A stretch of 64,000 nucleotides of DNA from Cupriavidus malaysiensis (lineage in GTDB: Bacteria > Pseudomonadota > Gammaproteobacteria > Burkholderiales > Burkholderiaceae). Shown piece after piece: positions 40,385 to 50,939 of the stretch (the stretch's first letter is position 1; each line of letters begins with the position of its first letter). The stretch lies in the NCBI RefSeq assembly GCF_001854325.1, contig NZ_CP017754.1, forward strand, positions 2,232,001-2,296,000, read 5' to 3'. Made by a program: the position numbers and the translations under genes. The notes under the pieces are model-generated. The model had not been told where the DNA came from and did no database searches. It saw only the letters and a list, made by a program, of their open reading frames with translations.

Positions 40385-41545
40385 ATGCCCGGCAAGCGGG
40401 GCACCATTGGCATGGTGGCGGGCGAGGCGTCGGGCGATCTGCTCGCCGCCCAGTTGCTGGCCGGGCTGAAGTCCCGGCTCGGGGACACGGTCGACTACGC
40501 GGGCATCGGCGGCAAGCGTATGATGGCGGAGGGTTTCCGCTCCGACTGGCCGATGGAAACCCTCTCGGTCAACGGCTACGTGGAAGTACTGGGCTCGCTG
40601 CGCGAGATCCTGGCGACGCGCCGCGCGGTGCGCGACAAGATGCTCGCCCAGCCGCCGCTGTGCTTCATCGGCGTCGATGCGCCCGATTTCAATTTCGGCC
40701 TGGAAGTGCCGCTGCGGCGCGCAGGCATCCCGGTCGTCCATTTCGTCAGCCCGTCGATCTGGGCCTGGCGCGGGGGGCGGATCCGCACCATCGCACGGGC
40801 GGTCGACCATATCCTGTGCCTCTTTCCCTTCGAGCCCGAGATCTATGCGCGCGCCGGCATTCCCGCCACCTACGTGGGGCATCCGCTCGCCGATGTGATC
40901 CCGATGGTGCCCGATGTCGCGGGCGCGCGCGCCCGGCTCGGCCTGCCTGAAGGACGCCGCGTGGTTGCCGTACTGCCGGGCAGCCGGCGCTCCGAGGTGC
41001 GTAACCTGGGCGCCACCTTCTTCGCGGCGATGGCGCGGATGCAGGCGATGGAGCCGGACCTGGTCTTCGTGCTGCCGGCGGCGAGCGCGCCGCTGCGCGC
41101 CATCGTCGAGGAACTGCATCGGCAGTATCCGGACCTGGCCCTGACCGTCGTCGACGGGCAGTCGCACCTGGCGATGGAAGCGGCCGACGTGGTGCTGCTC
41201 GCCAGCGGTACCGCCACGCTGGAGGCAGCGCTGTACAAGAAGCCTATGGTGATTTCCTACAAGGTGCCCTGGCTGACCGCGCAGATCATGAAGCGCCAGG
41301 GCTATCTGCCCTACGTCGGCCTGCCCAATATCTTATCCGGTCGCTTCGTCGTGCCGGAACTGCTGCAGGACGATGCCACGCCCGAGGCGCTGGCGCGCGA
41401 GACGCTGCTGCAGCTGAACGACGAGAGCAACACCGCCTTCCTGCGTGAGCATTTCACCCAGATGCACCATTCGCTGCAGCGCAACACCGCCGGACTCGCC
41501 AGCGAGGTCGTGGTCCGGCTGATGCACGAGCGGGGGCAGCTCTGA
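40385..41545 (+). CDS. lpxB: Lipid A disaccharide synthase LpxB
   Basis: LpxB joins UDP-diacylglucosamine and lipid X (GT19 family) at the inner membrane. The 386-residue product has [20 protein letters not shown] at the N-terminus, then [39 protein letters not shown] and the C-terminal [20 protein letters not shown] (donor site). The start is placed at ATG 40385. An in-frame GTG at 40349 with a GAGG upstream would add 12 residues. Its stop TGA overlaps the rnhB start ATG by one base. Confidence 0.96.
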   Translation: MPGKRGTIGMVAGEASGDLLAAQLLAGLKSRLGDTVDYAGIGGKRMMAEGFRSDWPMETLSVNGYVEVLGSLREILATRRAVRDKMLAQPPLCFIGVDAPDFNFGLEVPLRRAGIPVVHFVSPSIWAWRGGRIRTIARAVDHILCLFPFEPEIYARAGIPATYVGHPLADVIPMVPDVAGARARLGLPEGRRVVAVLPGSRRSEVRNLGATFFAAMARMQAMEPDLVFVLPAASAPLRAIVEELHRQYPDLALTVVDGQSHLAMEAADVVLLASGTATLEAALYKKPMVISYKVPWLTAQIMKRQGYLPYVGLPNILSGRFVVPELLQDDATPEALARETLLQLNDESNTAFLREHFTQMHHSLQRNTAGLASEVVVRLMHERGQL

Positions 41546-42198
41546 TGGTGACCCGCAAGACCAGGGCTGCGGCGGCGCCACAGCTGGAGCTGGGCTGGCA
41601 GGCCCCTGCGGGCCTGCTGTGCGGTGTCGATGAGGCGGGCCGCGGTCCGCTGGCCGGTCCGGTCTACGCCGCCGCGGTGGTGCTCGACGCGGCCCGGCCG
41701 ATCGAAGGGCTGGCCGACTCCAAGGTGCTGACGGCGCGTCGGCGCGAGGCCTTGTTCGATCTCATCCGCGAGCGTGCGCTGGGCTGGCATATCGCGCAGG
41801 CCAGCGTCGAGGAGATCGACCGGCTCAACATCCTGCACGCCACCATGCTGGCCATGCAGCGCGCGGTGCAGGGCCTGGCGGCCGGCGGCGTCACGCCGGA
41901 CCTGGTCCAGGTCGACGGCAACCGCTGCCCGCAGGTGCCGTTCCCGGTGGAGGCCGTGGTCAAGGGCGATGCCAAGGTCCAGGCCATTTCGGCGGCCTCC
42001 ATCCTGGCCAAGGTGGCGCGCGACCGCGAACTGCTGGCCCTGCACGCGGAATTCCCGCAGTATGGGTTCGACGTCCACGCCGGTTACCCGACGCCGCAGC
42101 ACCTGGCGGCCCTGGCGCGCCATGGCGCGACCGCGCACCACCGCCGTTCCTTCGCACCCGTGCGCAAGGCGCTCGAAGCCGGCGCCGGCGCCGCCTGA
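41545..42198 (+). CDS. rnhB: Ribonuclease HII
   Basis: RNase HII removes ribonucleotides misincorporated into DNA. The 217-residue product has the active-site segment [20 protein letters not shown] (Asp and Glu near residues 28-29), [12 protein letters not shown], and [20 protein letters not shown] with the third Asp, then [11 protein letters not shown]. It is translationally coupled to lpxB (TGATG), an arrangement kept from E. coli (lpxB-rnhB). Confidence 0.97.
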   Translation: MVTRKTRAAAAPQLELGWQAPAGLLCGVDEAGRGPLAGPVYAAAVVLDAARPIEGLADSKVLTARRREALFDLIRERALGWHIAQASVEEIDRLNILHATMLAMQRAVQGLAAGGVTPDLVQVDGNRCPQVPFPVEAVVKGDAKVQAISAASILAKVARDRELLALHAEFPQYGFDVHAGYPTPQHLAALARHGATAHHRRSFAPVRKALEAGAGAA

Positions 42199-42260
42199 TG
42201 GATGGCCGGGCGGGCCGAGCGCCTGCCGTGCCCGGCCCGCCGAACTCCGGAGATTCCGCC

Positions 42261-43040
42261 GTGAAGCATCTCACCTCGCGCGACAACGCGCTCTTCAAGC
42301 ACCTCAAGGCGCTGACCACCTCCACCCACCAGTTGCGCAAGGCCGGGCAGGCGCTGCTCGACGGCGTCCATCTGGCGCAGGCCTATCTGGACGCGCAGGG
42401 CACGCCGCTCCAGTGCGTGGTGTCCGAGCGCCACTTCGACCATGCCGAGGTCGTGCCTTTGCTGCGCCGCGTGCCGGATGATCGGGTGGTGGTGCTGGCG
42501 GACGCGCTGTTCGCGCAGATCGCCACCGTGGCCAACGGGATCGACCTGATGCTGGTGATCGATACGCCGCAGGGCAAATTGCCTGCGCGCGTGGACACCG
42601 ACTGCATCATCCTCGATGGTGTGCAGGATGCCGGCAATGTGGGCTCGATCCTGCGCAGCGCGGCGGCGGCGGGCATTCCCCATGCCTTTCTCGCCACCGG
42701 CTGCGCCCTGGCATGGTCGGCCAAGACCCTGCGGGCTGCCATGGGGGCCAATTTCCACCTGAATATCGTCGAACACTGCACGCCGGAACTGCTGCTGCCG
42801 CGGCTGGCCGTGCCGCTGCTGGCGACCTCCTCGCATGCCGACGCCGAGCTTTACGACGTGGATCTGCGCGGGCCGGTGGCCTGGGTGGTGGGCAACGAAG
42901 GGGCGGGGGTGGGGCCGGCATGGATGGCGGCCGTGACGCGCAAGGTGGGGATTCCGCAACCGGGCGGGCTGGAGTCGCTCAATGTCGGGGCGGCGACGGC
43001 GGTGTGCCTGTTCGAGGCAGTCAGGCAGCGGCGCGGGTGA
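42261..43040 (+). CDS. TrmH/SpoU family RNA 2'-O-methyltransferase
   Basis: A 259-residue SPOUT methyltransferase that probably methylates a ribose in rRNA or tRNA. An N-terminal substrate-binding domain (VKHLTSRDNALFKHLKALT) precedes the knotted SAM domain with motifs LDGVQDAGNVGSILRSAAAA, WVVGNEGAGVGPAWM and GGLESLNVGAATAVCLFE. The GTG at 42261 with GGAG 8 bases upstream is taken as the start. An ATG at 42198 overlapping the rnhB stop is an alternative, adding 21 unconserved residues. The precise target cannot be read from sequence. Confidence 0.92.
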   Translation: MKHLTSRDNALFKHLKALTTSTHQLRKAGQALLDGVHLAQAYLDAQGTPLQCVVSERHFDHAEVVPLLRRVPDDRVVVLADALFAQIATVANGIDLMLVIDTPQGKLPARVDTDCIILDGVQDAGNVGSILRSAAAAGIPHAFLATGCALAWSAKTLRAAMGANFHLNIVEHCTPELLLPRLAVPLLATSSHADAELYDVDLRGPVAWVVGNEGAGVGPAWMAAVTRKVGIPQPGGLESLNVGAATAVCLFEAVRQRRG

Positions 43041-43118
43041 GGCGCGCCGCCGGGCCAGTGCGGATGCCGGGTCCGGCGGCGCCACTCAATAGCAGTTCAA
43101 TAGCAGTTCAACGGCCTT

Positions 43119-43997
43119 TCAATAACCGTTGTCCCGCTCCACCTTGATTTCCTGCAGGATGGTGGTGGCGATCTCCTCGATCGATTTGTGCGTCGAGGAC
43201 AGCCATTTGATGCCTTCGCGACGCATCATCGATTCGGCTTCATTGACCTCATAGCGGCAGTTCTCCAGCGCGGCATACTTGCTGCCCGGACGCCGCTCGT
43301 TGCGGATCTCGGTCAGGCGCTGCGGATCGATGGAGAGACCGAAGATCTTGCCCTTGAACGGATAGAGCGCCGACGGCATGCGGCCGCGCTCGAAGTCGTC
43401 GGGGATCAGTGGATAGTTGGCTGCCTTCAGGCCGTACTGCATGGCGAGGTAGAGGCTGGTCGGAGTCTTGCCGCTGCGCGACACGCCGACCAGGATCACG
43501 TCGGCCTCGGCCAGGTTCTTGTGCGACTGGCCGTCATCGTGTGCCAGCGAGAAGTTGATGGCCTCGATGCGGTTCTTGTAGGCCTCGGTGTCGGCATTCT
43601 GGTGGAAGCGGCCGATCGCATGGGTCGACTTGATGCCGAGTTCCTTCTCCAGCGGCTCGATGAAGGTCTGGAACATGTCCAGGATCATGGCCTTGGCGCG
43701 GCGCAGTGCCTTGTTCGACTCGGGATTGACCAGCGTGGTGAAGACGATCGGCGGGGCGCCCTCGGCATAGAAGGCCTCGTTGATCTTGCCGACGGCGATA
43801 TGCGCCTTGTCGGGCGTGTCGACAAAGGGCATGCGCACCTTGCGGAAGCGCATCTCGAACTGGGCCAGGATCGAGTGGCTGAAAGTCTCCGCGGTAATCC
43901 CGGTGCCATCGGATACGATGAAGACGGTGCGGACGGCGGGACGCCCGTTGGTAGGCTCGGCGGGCGAGGTCGCTTGCGGCACTTCAGGCTCGGTCAT
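43119..43997 (-). CDS. ppsR: PEP synthase regulatory protein (kinase/pyrophosphorylase)
   Basis: PpsR is a bifunctional enzyme that inactivates PEP synthase by ADP-dependent phosphorylation of a Thr and reactivates it by phosphorolysis (DUF299 family). The 292-residue product begins MTEPEVPQATSPAEPTNGRP, followed by the conserved TVFIVSDGTGITAETFSHSI. The P-loop is ILVGVSRSGKTPTSLYLA (about 170), and the C-terminal RREGIKWLSSTHKSIEEIA is typical. It is divergent from its substrate gene ppsA, with 245 bases between them, which suits joint control. Confidence 0.96.
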   Translation of the reverse strand: MTEPEVPQATSPAEPTNGRPAVRTVFIVSDGTGITAETFSHSILAQFEMRFRKVRMPFVDTPDKAHIAVGKINEAFYAEGAPPIVFTTLVNPESNKALRRAKAMILDMFQTFIEPLEKELGIKSTHAIGRFHQNADTEAYKNRIEAINFSLAHDDGQSHKNLAEADVILVGVSRSGKTPTSLYLAMQYGLKAANYPLIPDDFERGRMPSALYPFKGKIFGLSIDPQRLTEIRNERRPGSKYAALENCRYEVNEAESMMRREGIKWLSSTHKSIEEIATTILQEIKVERDNGY

Positions 43998-44242
43998 ATC
44001 TGAACAATATTTTGAGTACGGCTTCCGCGAAAGTGCGGTGCGGCACGGTAGAATAGCGGCGATCTTTTCGCTAAGCAATTCCACAATCCCAGTCGTTGCA
44101 ATGGTTACGCGGTGGATTGTGCGCAATGTGCGCTGCAGCAAGGGCTGCGGTGGGGTGGCTTAGCCAAGCGATCTGTTCGGGAGCAGAACACTAAGAATAT
44201 GCCGAACGCGCAACAGGTTTCTTACTTTGTTTTGAGGCTTTT

Positions 44243-46627
<2,385 letters not shown>

Positions 46628-46714
46628 GGCATTTCGCGTCACAATAGAATCGTTGGACAGTTGCCGGCGCCTCGCGCGCCGGCACGCACCGGCCCTGCGT
46701 CAGGTGTGATATGG

Positions 46715-46750
46715 CCCCCGCAGGCGCCCACGGCGCGGCGGGGGTTTTTT
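46715..46750 (+). terminator. Rho-independent terminator after ppsA
   Basis: CCCCCGC (46715-46721) pairs with GCGGGGG (46738-46744), followed by six T's. It ends 21 bases before the NfeD start codon. An earlier hairpin (GCCGGCGC/GCGCCGGC, about 46664-46684) may help. Confidence 0.75.
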
Positions 46751-46771
46751 CTTGCGCGAAGAGGGGACGCG

Positions 46772-47230
46772 ATGACGAGCGAGTACGCGTGGTTCGTGGC
46801 TGCCGGCCTGCTGGTGATCGCCGAGCTGGCCAGCGGGACCTTCTACCTGCTGATGGTCGCGATCGGCCTGCTGGTGGGCGGGCTCGGCGGACTGGCCGGC
46901 CTCGAGCCCGGCGCACAGGCGGTGCTCAGTGCGGTGGTGGCGGTCGCCGGCATCGCCGTGCTGCGGCGCACCCGTTTCGGGCGGCCCAAGCGGCGCACCC
47001 CGGGCAGCGATCCCAATGCCAACCTCGACATCGGCCAGGAACTCGACGTGGCCGCCTGGGACCGCTATGGCCTGTCGCGCGCGCCCTACCGGGGCGCGGA
47101 CTGGTCGGTCCGCCTGGCGCCCGGCCACGCGGCCGTGCCGGGACGCTTCCGCATCATCGAGGTGGACGGCACCACGCTGGTGGTGGTGCCGGCTGCTGCA
47201 TCAGGCGGATCCGCAGGTGCAGCGGCCTAG
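46772..47230 (+). CDS. NfeD-like membrane protein
   Basis: A 152-residue protein with two or three membrane segments in the first 70 residues (FVAAGLLVIAELASGTFYLL and LLVGGLGGLAGL) and a soluble C-terminal OB-fold (about 85-145; GQELDVAAWDRYGLSRAPYR). This is the short NfeD form, partner of SPFH/stomatin proteins. The ribosome binding site GAGGGG precedes the ATG. The SPFH gene follows 116 bases downstream. The pair is thought to organise membrane microdomains; a protease function is not expected, because the ClpP-like domain of long NfeD is missing. Confidence 0.88.
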   Translation: MTSEYAWFVAAGLLVIAELASGTFYLLMVAIGLLVGGLGGLAGLEPGAQAVLSAVVAVAGIAVLRRTRFGRPKRRTPGSDPNANLDIGQELDVAAWDRYGLSRAPYRGADWSVRLAPGHAAVPGRFRIIEVDGTTLVVVPAAASGGSAGAAA

Positions 47231-47346
47231 CCGCAGCCACAGGGCCAGAACGGGCCGGGCGCCCCCGGCCCGAATCCGTCTCATCCGTGTTTCCCACGTT
47301 GCTGCGATGCGGTATCGCAGCCCCTCACTACGTACGGAGTGAATTC

Positions 47347-48294
47347 ATGCTCGATTTCCAGCTCGGCCTGCTGCCCCTGATCATCCTCATCATCGCCGTC
47401 GTGCTGATCGCGCAGGCGATCAAGATCGTGCCGCAGCAGCATGCCTGGGTGCTGGAACGGCTCGGGCGCTACCACGCTACGCTGACGCCGGGCCTGTCCA
47501 TCGTGGTACCGTTCATCGACCGCGTGGCCTACAAGCATGTGCTGAAGGAAATCCCGCTGGACGTGCCCAGCCAGGTCTGCATCACCAAGGACAACACCCA
47601 GCTGCAGGTCGACGGGGTGCTGTACTTCCAGGTCACCGATCCGATGAAGGCCTCCTACGGCTCCAGCAACTTCGTGGTCGCCATCACCCAGCTGTCGCAG
47701 ACCACGCTGCGCTCGGTGATCGGCAAGCTGGAGCTGGACAAGACCTTCGAGGAACGCGAGTTCATCAACCACAGCGTGGTCAACGCGCTCGACGAGGCGG
47801 CCTCCAACTGGGGCGTCAAGGTGCTGCGCTACGAGATCAAGGACCTGACGCCGCCCAAGGAGATCCTGCATGCCATGCAGGCGCAGATCACCGCCGAGCG
47901 CGAGAAGCGCGCCCTGATCGCGGCCTCGGAAGGCAAGCGGCAGGAACAGATCAACCTGGCCGCCGGCGCGCGCGAGGCCGCCATCCAGAAGTCCGAAGGC
48001 GAGCGGCAGGCAGCCATCAACAAGGCGCAGGGCGAGGCCGCGGCCATCCTGGCGGTGGCCGAAGCCAACGCCCAGGCGATCGAGAAGATCGGCCGCGCGA
48101 TCCGCACCGAAGGCGGCATGGAGGCGGTCAACCTGAAGGTGGCGGAGGAGTACGTAGGCGCCTTCGGCAACCTGGCCAAGCAGGGCAATACCCTGATCGT
48201 GCCGGGCAACCTGGGCGAGATGAGCGGGATGATCGCCTCGGCGCTGCAGATCGTGAAGGGGCAGCAGAAGGGTGGTGCGGTAGCGAATCCGTGA
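47347..48294 (+). CDS. SPFH/band 7 (stomatin-like) protein, QmcA type
   Basis: A 315-residue protein with one N-terminal membrane anchor (LLPLIILIIAVVLIAQAIKI), the SPFH domain (IVPQQHAWVLERLGRYHATL to about residue 185) and a long Ala/Glu/Gln-rich coiled coil (EKRALIAASEGKRQEQINLA, about 185-255). It resembles E. coli QmcA/stomatin. Such proteins form large ring oligomers on the inner membrane and often work with FtsH or NfeD. It forms a transcription unit with the NfeD-like gene upstream. Confidence 0.9.
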   Translation: MLDFQLGLLPLIILIIAVVLIAQAIKIVPQQHAWVLERLGRYHATLTPGLSIVVPFIDRVAYKHVLKEIPLDVPSQVCITKDNTQLQVDGVLYFQVTDPMKASYGSSNFVVAITQLSQTTLRSVIGKLELDKTFEEREFINHSVVNALDEAASNWGVKVLRYEIKDLTPPKEILHAMQAQITAEREKRALIAASEGKRQEQINLAAGAREAAIQKSEGERQAAINKAQGEAAAILAVAEANAQAIEKIGRAIRTEGGMEAVNLKVAEEYVGAFGNLAKQGNTLIVPGNLGEMSGMIASALQIVKGQQKGGAVANP

Positions 48295-48360
48295 AACCTG
48301 CCTTGGCGCCAGTCCAGTAAGGGGTACACATTGCTGGTGACTCACTGACTCTGCAACTGC

Positions 48361-48386
48361 GGTATATCTTCCCTCGAGATATGTAC
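48361..48386. repeat. Imperfect inverted repeat after the SPFH gene
   Basis: ATATCT (48364-48369) and AGATAT (48377-48382) can pair around a 7-base loop in an AT-richer stretch between converging genes. It could be a weak terminator for either side. Confidence 0.3.
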
Positions 48387-48428
48387 ACCGCGGTGGTAAG
48401 AAATGAAATGCGCCTGGCAGCGAGCGGG

Positions 48429-48935
48429 TCAGCGCAGGACGGGGCGCGTGCGGGAGACGAAAAACAGCGCGAATGCGGCGGCGCTCATAGTCCAGTAGTC
48501 GGTGGGGGCAAACGCAATCCAGTGGATGTGCCAGGGCACATAGGCCGGTGCGAACTTCGCAAGGCCGTAAGCGGGGTTCAGCGCGAACCAGAGAAAATCC
48601 TCCGTCAACCAGAAGAGCATGATGCAGGCGATGATGCGTGCCTCGTCGCGCCAGCACCATTGGCCATTGAAGACCGAAGGCAGGTGGAAGAACAGCGCCA
48701 CGAACGGGAACACCCACGCGTGGTAGCCGGTCATCGGGCGGCCGCCCCAGAAGAGGTCCAGCAGCCAGTGCTTTTCGATGCGCCACGTGGGGAGATCGGC
48801 GGCCCAGCCAGCGCTGCCCTCGATCTGGATCTCGACATTGGCGAAGAAGAAGCCGAGCAGCAGCACCCAGGCCACTAGCACCAGGGTCCGGCGCTGCGGA
48901 ATGAAGGCTGCTGCGCTCATGCGGTGCGGGCTCAT
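48429..48935 (-). CDS. Membrane protein of unknown function, coupled to the glycosyltransferase
   Basis: A 168-residue protein with about four membrane segments (TLVLVAWVLLLGFFFANVEI, HAWVFPFVALFFHLPSVF, ARIIACIMLFWLTEDFLWFA and YWTMSAAAFALFF). It is rich in Trp, Phe and His, with several conserved-looking polar residues between segments (WHIHWIAFAP). No family was recognised. The ATG at 48935 overlaps the stop of the upstream glycosyltransferase gene (ATGA), so the two proteins are probably made together and may act on the same lipid. Confidence 0.75.
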   Translation of the reverse strand: MSPHRMSAAAFIPQRRTLVLVAWVLLLGFFFANVEIQIEGSAGWAADLPTWRIEKHWLLDLFWGGRPMTGYHAWVFPFVALFFHLPSVFNGQWCWRDEARIIACIMLFWLTEDFLWFALNPAYGLAKFAPAYVPWHIHWIAFAPTDYWTMSAAAFALFFVSRTRPVLR

Positions 48936-50056
48936 GGCCCGATATCCAGCACGCGGTTCAGCACGAACTGCGCGGCGTGCGGCCGGCCAAGGGGCGCGAT
49001 CCTGTGGTGCATCGCCGTAAGGCGATCCGGCTCTTTCAGCAGTGCGCGAATGCGGTACTCGAGCGCGGCGTCGTCGATGGCCTTGAGCGCGACGCCGTGT
49101 TCCAGCAGGAAATCGGCATTGCGCTCTTCCTGGCCGGGGATAGGTGAATTGATGATCATCGGCAACTGCATTGCCAGGCATTCGGAGGTGGTCAGGCCAC
49201 CAGGCTTGGTGATGACCAGATCGGCGCATGCCATCAGACGTTCCACCTGATGGGTGAAACCTTGTGGGAAGAGCCTGCCCGGATAGCGCTGCGCAACGCG
49301 CTGGAGGGCTGTCAGCATCGCCTGGTTCTTGCCCGCCAGTGCGATGAGCTGAAAGTCGCCGTCCATTGCCAACAGCCGCTCGGCCAACACATCCAGATCG
49401 CCCAGCCCCGCGCCACCGGACATCATCAGGAAGGTCTTGCACCGTGGATCGATACCGAACTCTGCGGCACAGACGGCGCGGTCGAGCGGTTCGCTGAACG
49501 CCGGCATGATGGGGATTCCGCTGACGTGAACGGCGGCCTCTGCCAGGCCGCTTTCGCGCATGCGCCAGGCGACCTCTTCATTGCCGGCAAAATAGCCCCG
49601 CATGTTCGGCACGATCCACATGCTGTGCAGATCGAAATCGGTCACCTGCACCCAGACCGGCACAGCCAGGCGCCCCTTGCGCAACTCGCGGGAAAGCAGC
49701 TCCGCGGGCAGGAAGTGCGTGCAGATGATGGCATCCGGGCGCTGGCGCTTGATCTCGGCCAGCAACGGGCGACAGCTCAGCCGCTCCACGGCACGGCGGA
49801 TCTTCTGGGAGAGGGCGCCGGGCGCCGCCGCATCGGTCTTCTGGTACAGGTAGCCCCATAGCGCCGGCTGGTTGCTGACGAGTTTGATGTAGAGGTCGGT
49901 GTAGAGCTTGCGAAAGCCTGCCGACACAAAGTCCATCACGTCGAGATGTGTAGCTTCGATGCCGGCAGGGTGCGTATCAGCGCATGCGCGAATGGCTTCG
50001 GCCGCGCGCATGTGGCCAGCGCCGGCGCTGACGCTTAAGAGCAGGATCTTCTTCAT
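48932..50056 (-). CDS. MGDG synthase-like glycosyltransferase (GT28 type)
   Basis: A 374-residue GT-B enzyme similar to monogalactosyldiacylglycerol synthase and MurG. The N-terminus KKILLLSVSAGAGHMRAAEA is the lipid-acceptor motif. FLMMSGGAGLGDLD and the donor-site segment ADLVITKPGGLTTSECLAMQ lie in the C-terminal half, with PIPGQEERNADFLLEHGVA after it. It probably transfers a sugar from a UDP-sugar to diacylglycerol or a similar lipid at the inner membrane; donor and acceptor cannot be deduced. The start at ATG 50056 has only a weak ribosome binding site. It follows the T6SS effector/immunity genes on the same strand after 77 bases. Confidence 0.85.
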   Translation of the reverse strand: MKKILLLSVSAGAGHMRAAEAIRACADTHPAGIEATHLDVMDFVSAGFRKLYTDLYIKLVSNQPALWGYLYQKTDAAAPGALSQKIRRAVERLSCRPLLAEIKRQRPDAIICTHFLPAELLSRELRKGRLAVPVWVQVTDFDLHSMWIVPNMRGYFAGNEEVAWRMRESGLAEAAVHVSGIPIMPAFSEPLDRAVCAAEFGIDPRCKTFLMMSGGAGLGDLDVLAERLLAMDGDFQLIALAGKNQAMLTALQRVAQRYPGRLFPQGFTHQVERLMACADLVITKPGGLTTSECLAMQLPMIINSPIPGQEERNADFLLEHGVALKAIDDAALEYRIRALLKEPDRLTAMHHRIAPLGRPHAAQFVLNRVLDIGP

Positions 50057-50133
50057 TGGGGAGGCGTTGTTCCATAAATACCAGAGCGGCGCCGCAGGCT
50101 GACGGTTGCGCGCACCACACTGTGCTGCAGACG

Positions 50134-50676
50134 TTATCCGCTCATACCGTCGCCGGCGACAACCATGTACTGACCGGTGCAACGTTCGAAAGAGACATTC
50201 GGAAAGTAGATTGCCCCATATTGATTGATATCGGAATTTTTTCGGCCAAAATCGCACGCCACAAAGCGGACGTTCTCGCTGGTTTTCCCTGCCATCAGGT
50301 ACGCCTTGTTGAGAGTGTCACTGCGCAGGAATAGCTCATCCTCGAAGTCAGAGGCTTGGAAGTTGGATCCCGGGAACTGGCATCGCTCGAAGACGCAATT
50401 CCTAAGCAGCTTCAGCCGTGTCATTCCGTAGAAGATGCAATTGTAGAAATGCACGTTCTCCCAGGTGGCTTCATAGAACGCTTCGAGCGTGATGAAGTCC
50501 GCCCCGCTGATCTTGAGCGGCTGATCGCCCAGCGTCCTTCTACGAAGCTCGGGGTCGGTGAGCATGGCAAATTCATGCGGCATCCGGTCGATGTTCTTGG
50601 CGGTCATGCGTTTGCATCCAGAGAGAGTCAGCCCAGCGGCGGCGAGCGATCGAAGAAATTGGCGGCGCAAGATCAT
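50134..50676 (-). CDS. Truncated paralogue of the candidate immunity lipoprotein
   Basis: A 180-residue protein starting MILRRQFLRSLAAAGLTLSG then Cys21, so the Tat-like twin arginine and lipobox (LSGC) are kept. Residues 1-107 match the larger protein encoded at 50936-52189 at more than 85 per cent by eye. After FPGSNFQ the two diverge, and this one stops after about 70 weakly similar residues (ending VVAGDGMSG), lacking the last 235. It may be a degenerate copy, a short functional variant, or an immunity protein to a related effector. Base composition is clearly AT-richer than in the core genes. Its start overlaps the stop of the small upstream ORF by ATGA. Confidence 0.75.
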   Translation of the reverse strand: MILRRQFLRSLAAAGLTLSGCKRMTAKNIDRMPHEFAMLTDPELRRRTLGDQPLKISGADFITLEAFYEATWENVHFYNCIFYGMTRLKLLRNCVFERCQFPGSNFQASDFEDELFLRSDTLNKAYLMAGKTSENVRFVACDFGRKNSDINQYGAIYFPNVSFERCTGQYMVVAGDGMSG

Positions 50677-50939
50677 TTGCTATCCACTCCAATGATCTTC
50701 TTTCTCAACGGATATCGCTTGGTATGTTTGTGTGTGTCATGAAGCCAATCCCAATCCGGCACCTCCCCCTGTTCCCCCAGCCGCCGGGCAATCAGCCCAT
50801 GCTGATAGTCAACGGGAAACACCCAGGAACTCGCCACATCGAACATGCCCTTGAGCTTCTCCGCGCCCTTGGGCCAGGTCGGCTCCTTCAGTAAAGCCTC
50901 GCGCTGTATGGCAGGTAGACCCCGCTCGCTTGCCCTCAC
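50673..50939 (-). pseudogene. Orphan copy of the effector C-terminus
   Basis: An 88-codon ORF (GTG at 50939) that is largely a second copy of the end of the metallophosphoesterase gene. The segment LLKEPTWPKGAEKLKGMFDV to DWDWL is encoded by 152 bases identical to 52253-52404. The first 14 residues and last 21 differ. It carries no phosphoesterase residues, so it cannot be an enzyme by itself. It is best read as the remnant of a duplicated effector-immunity unit, since it still precedes the immunity paralogue with the same ATGA overlap. Confidence 0.75.
50743..50894. repeat. 152-base direct repeat, copy 1
   Basis: Identical to 52253-52404 along its whole length as read by eye. The two copies are in direct orientation, 1510 bases apart, and include the C-terminal coding part of the candidate effector. 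Confidence 0.9.
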
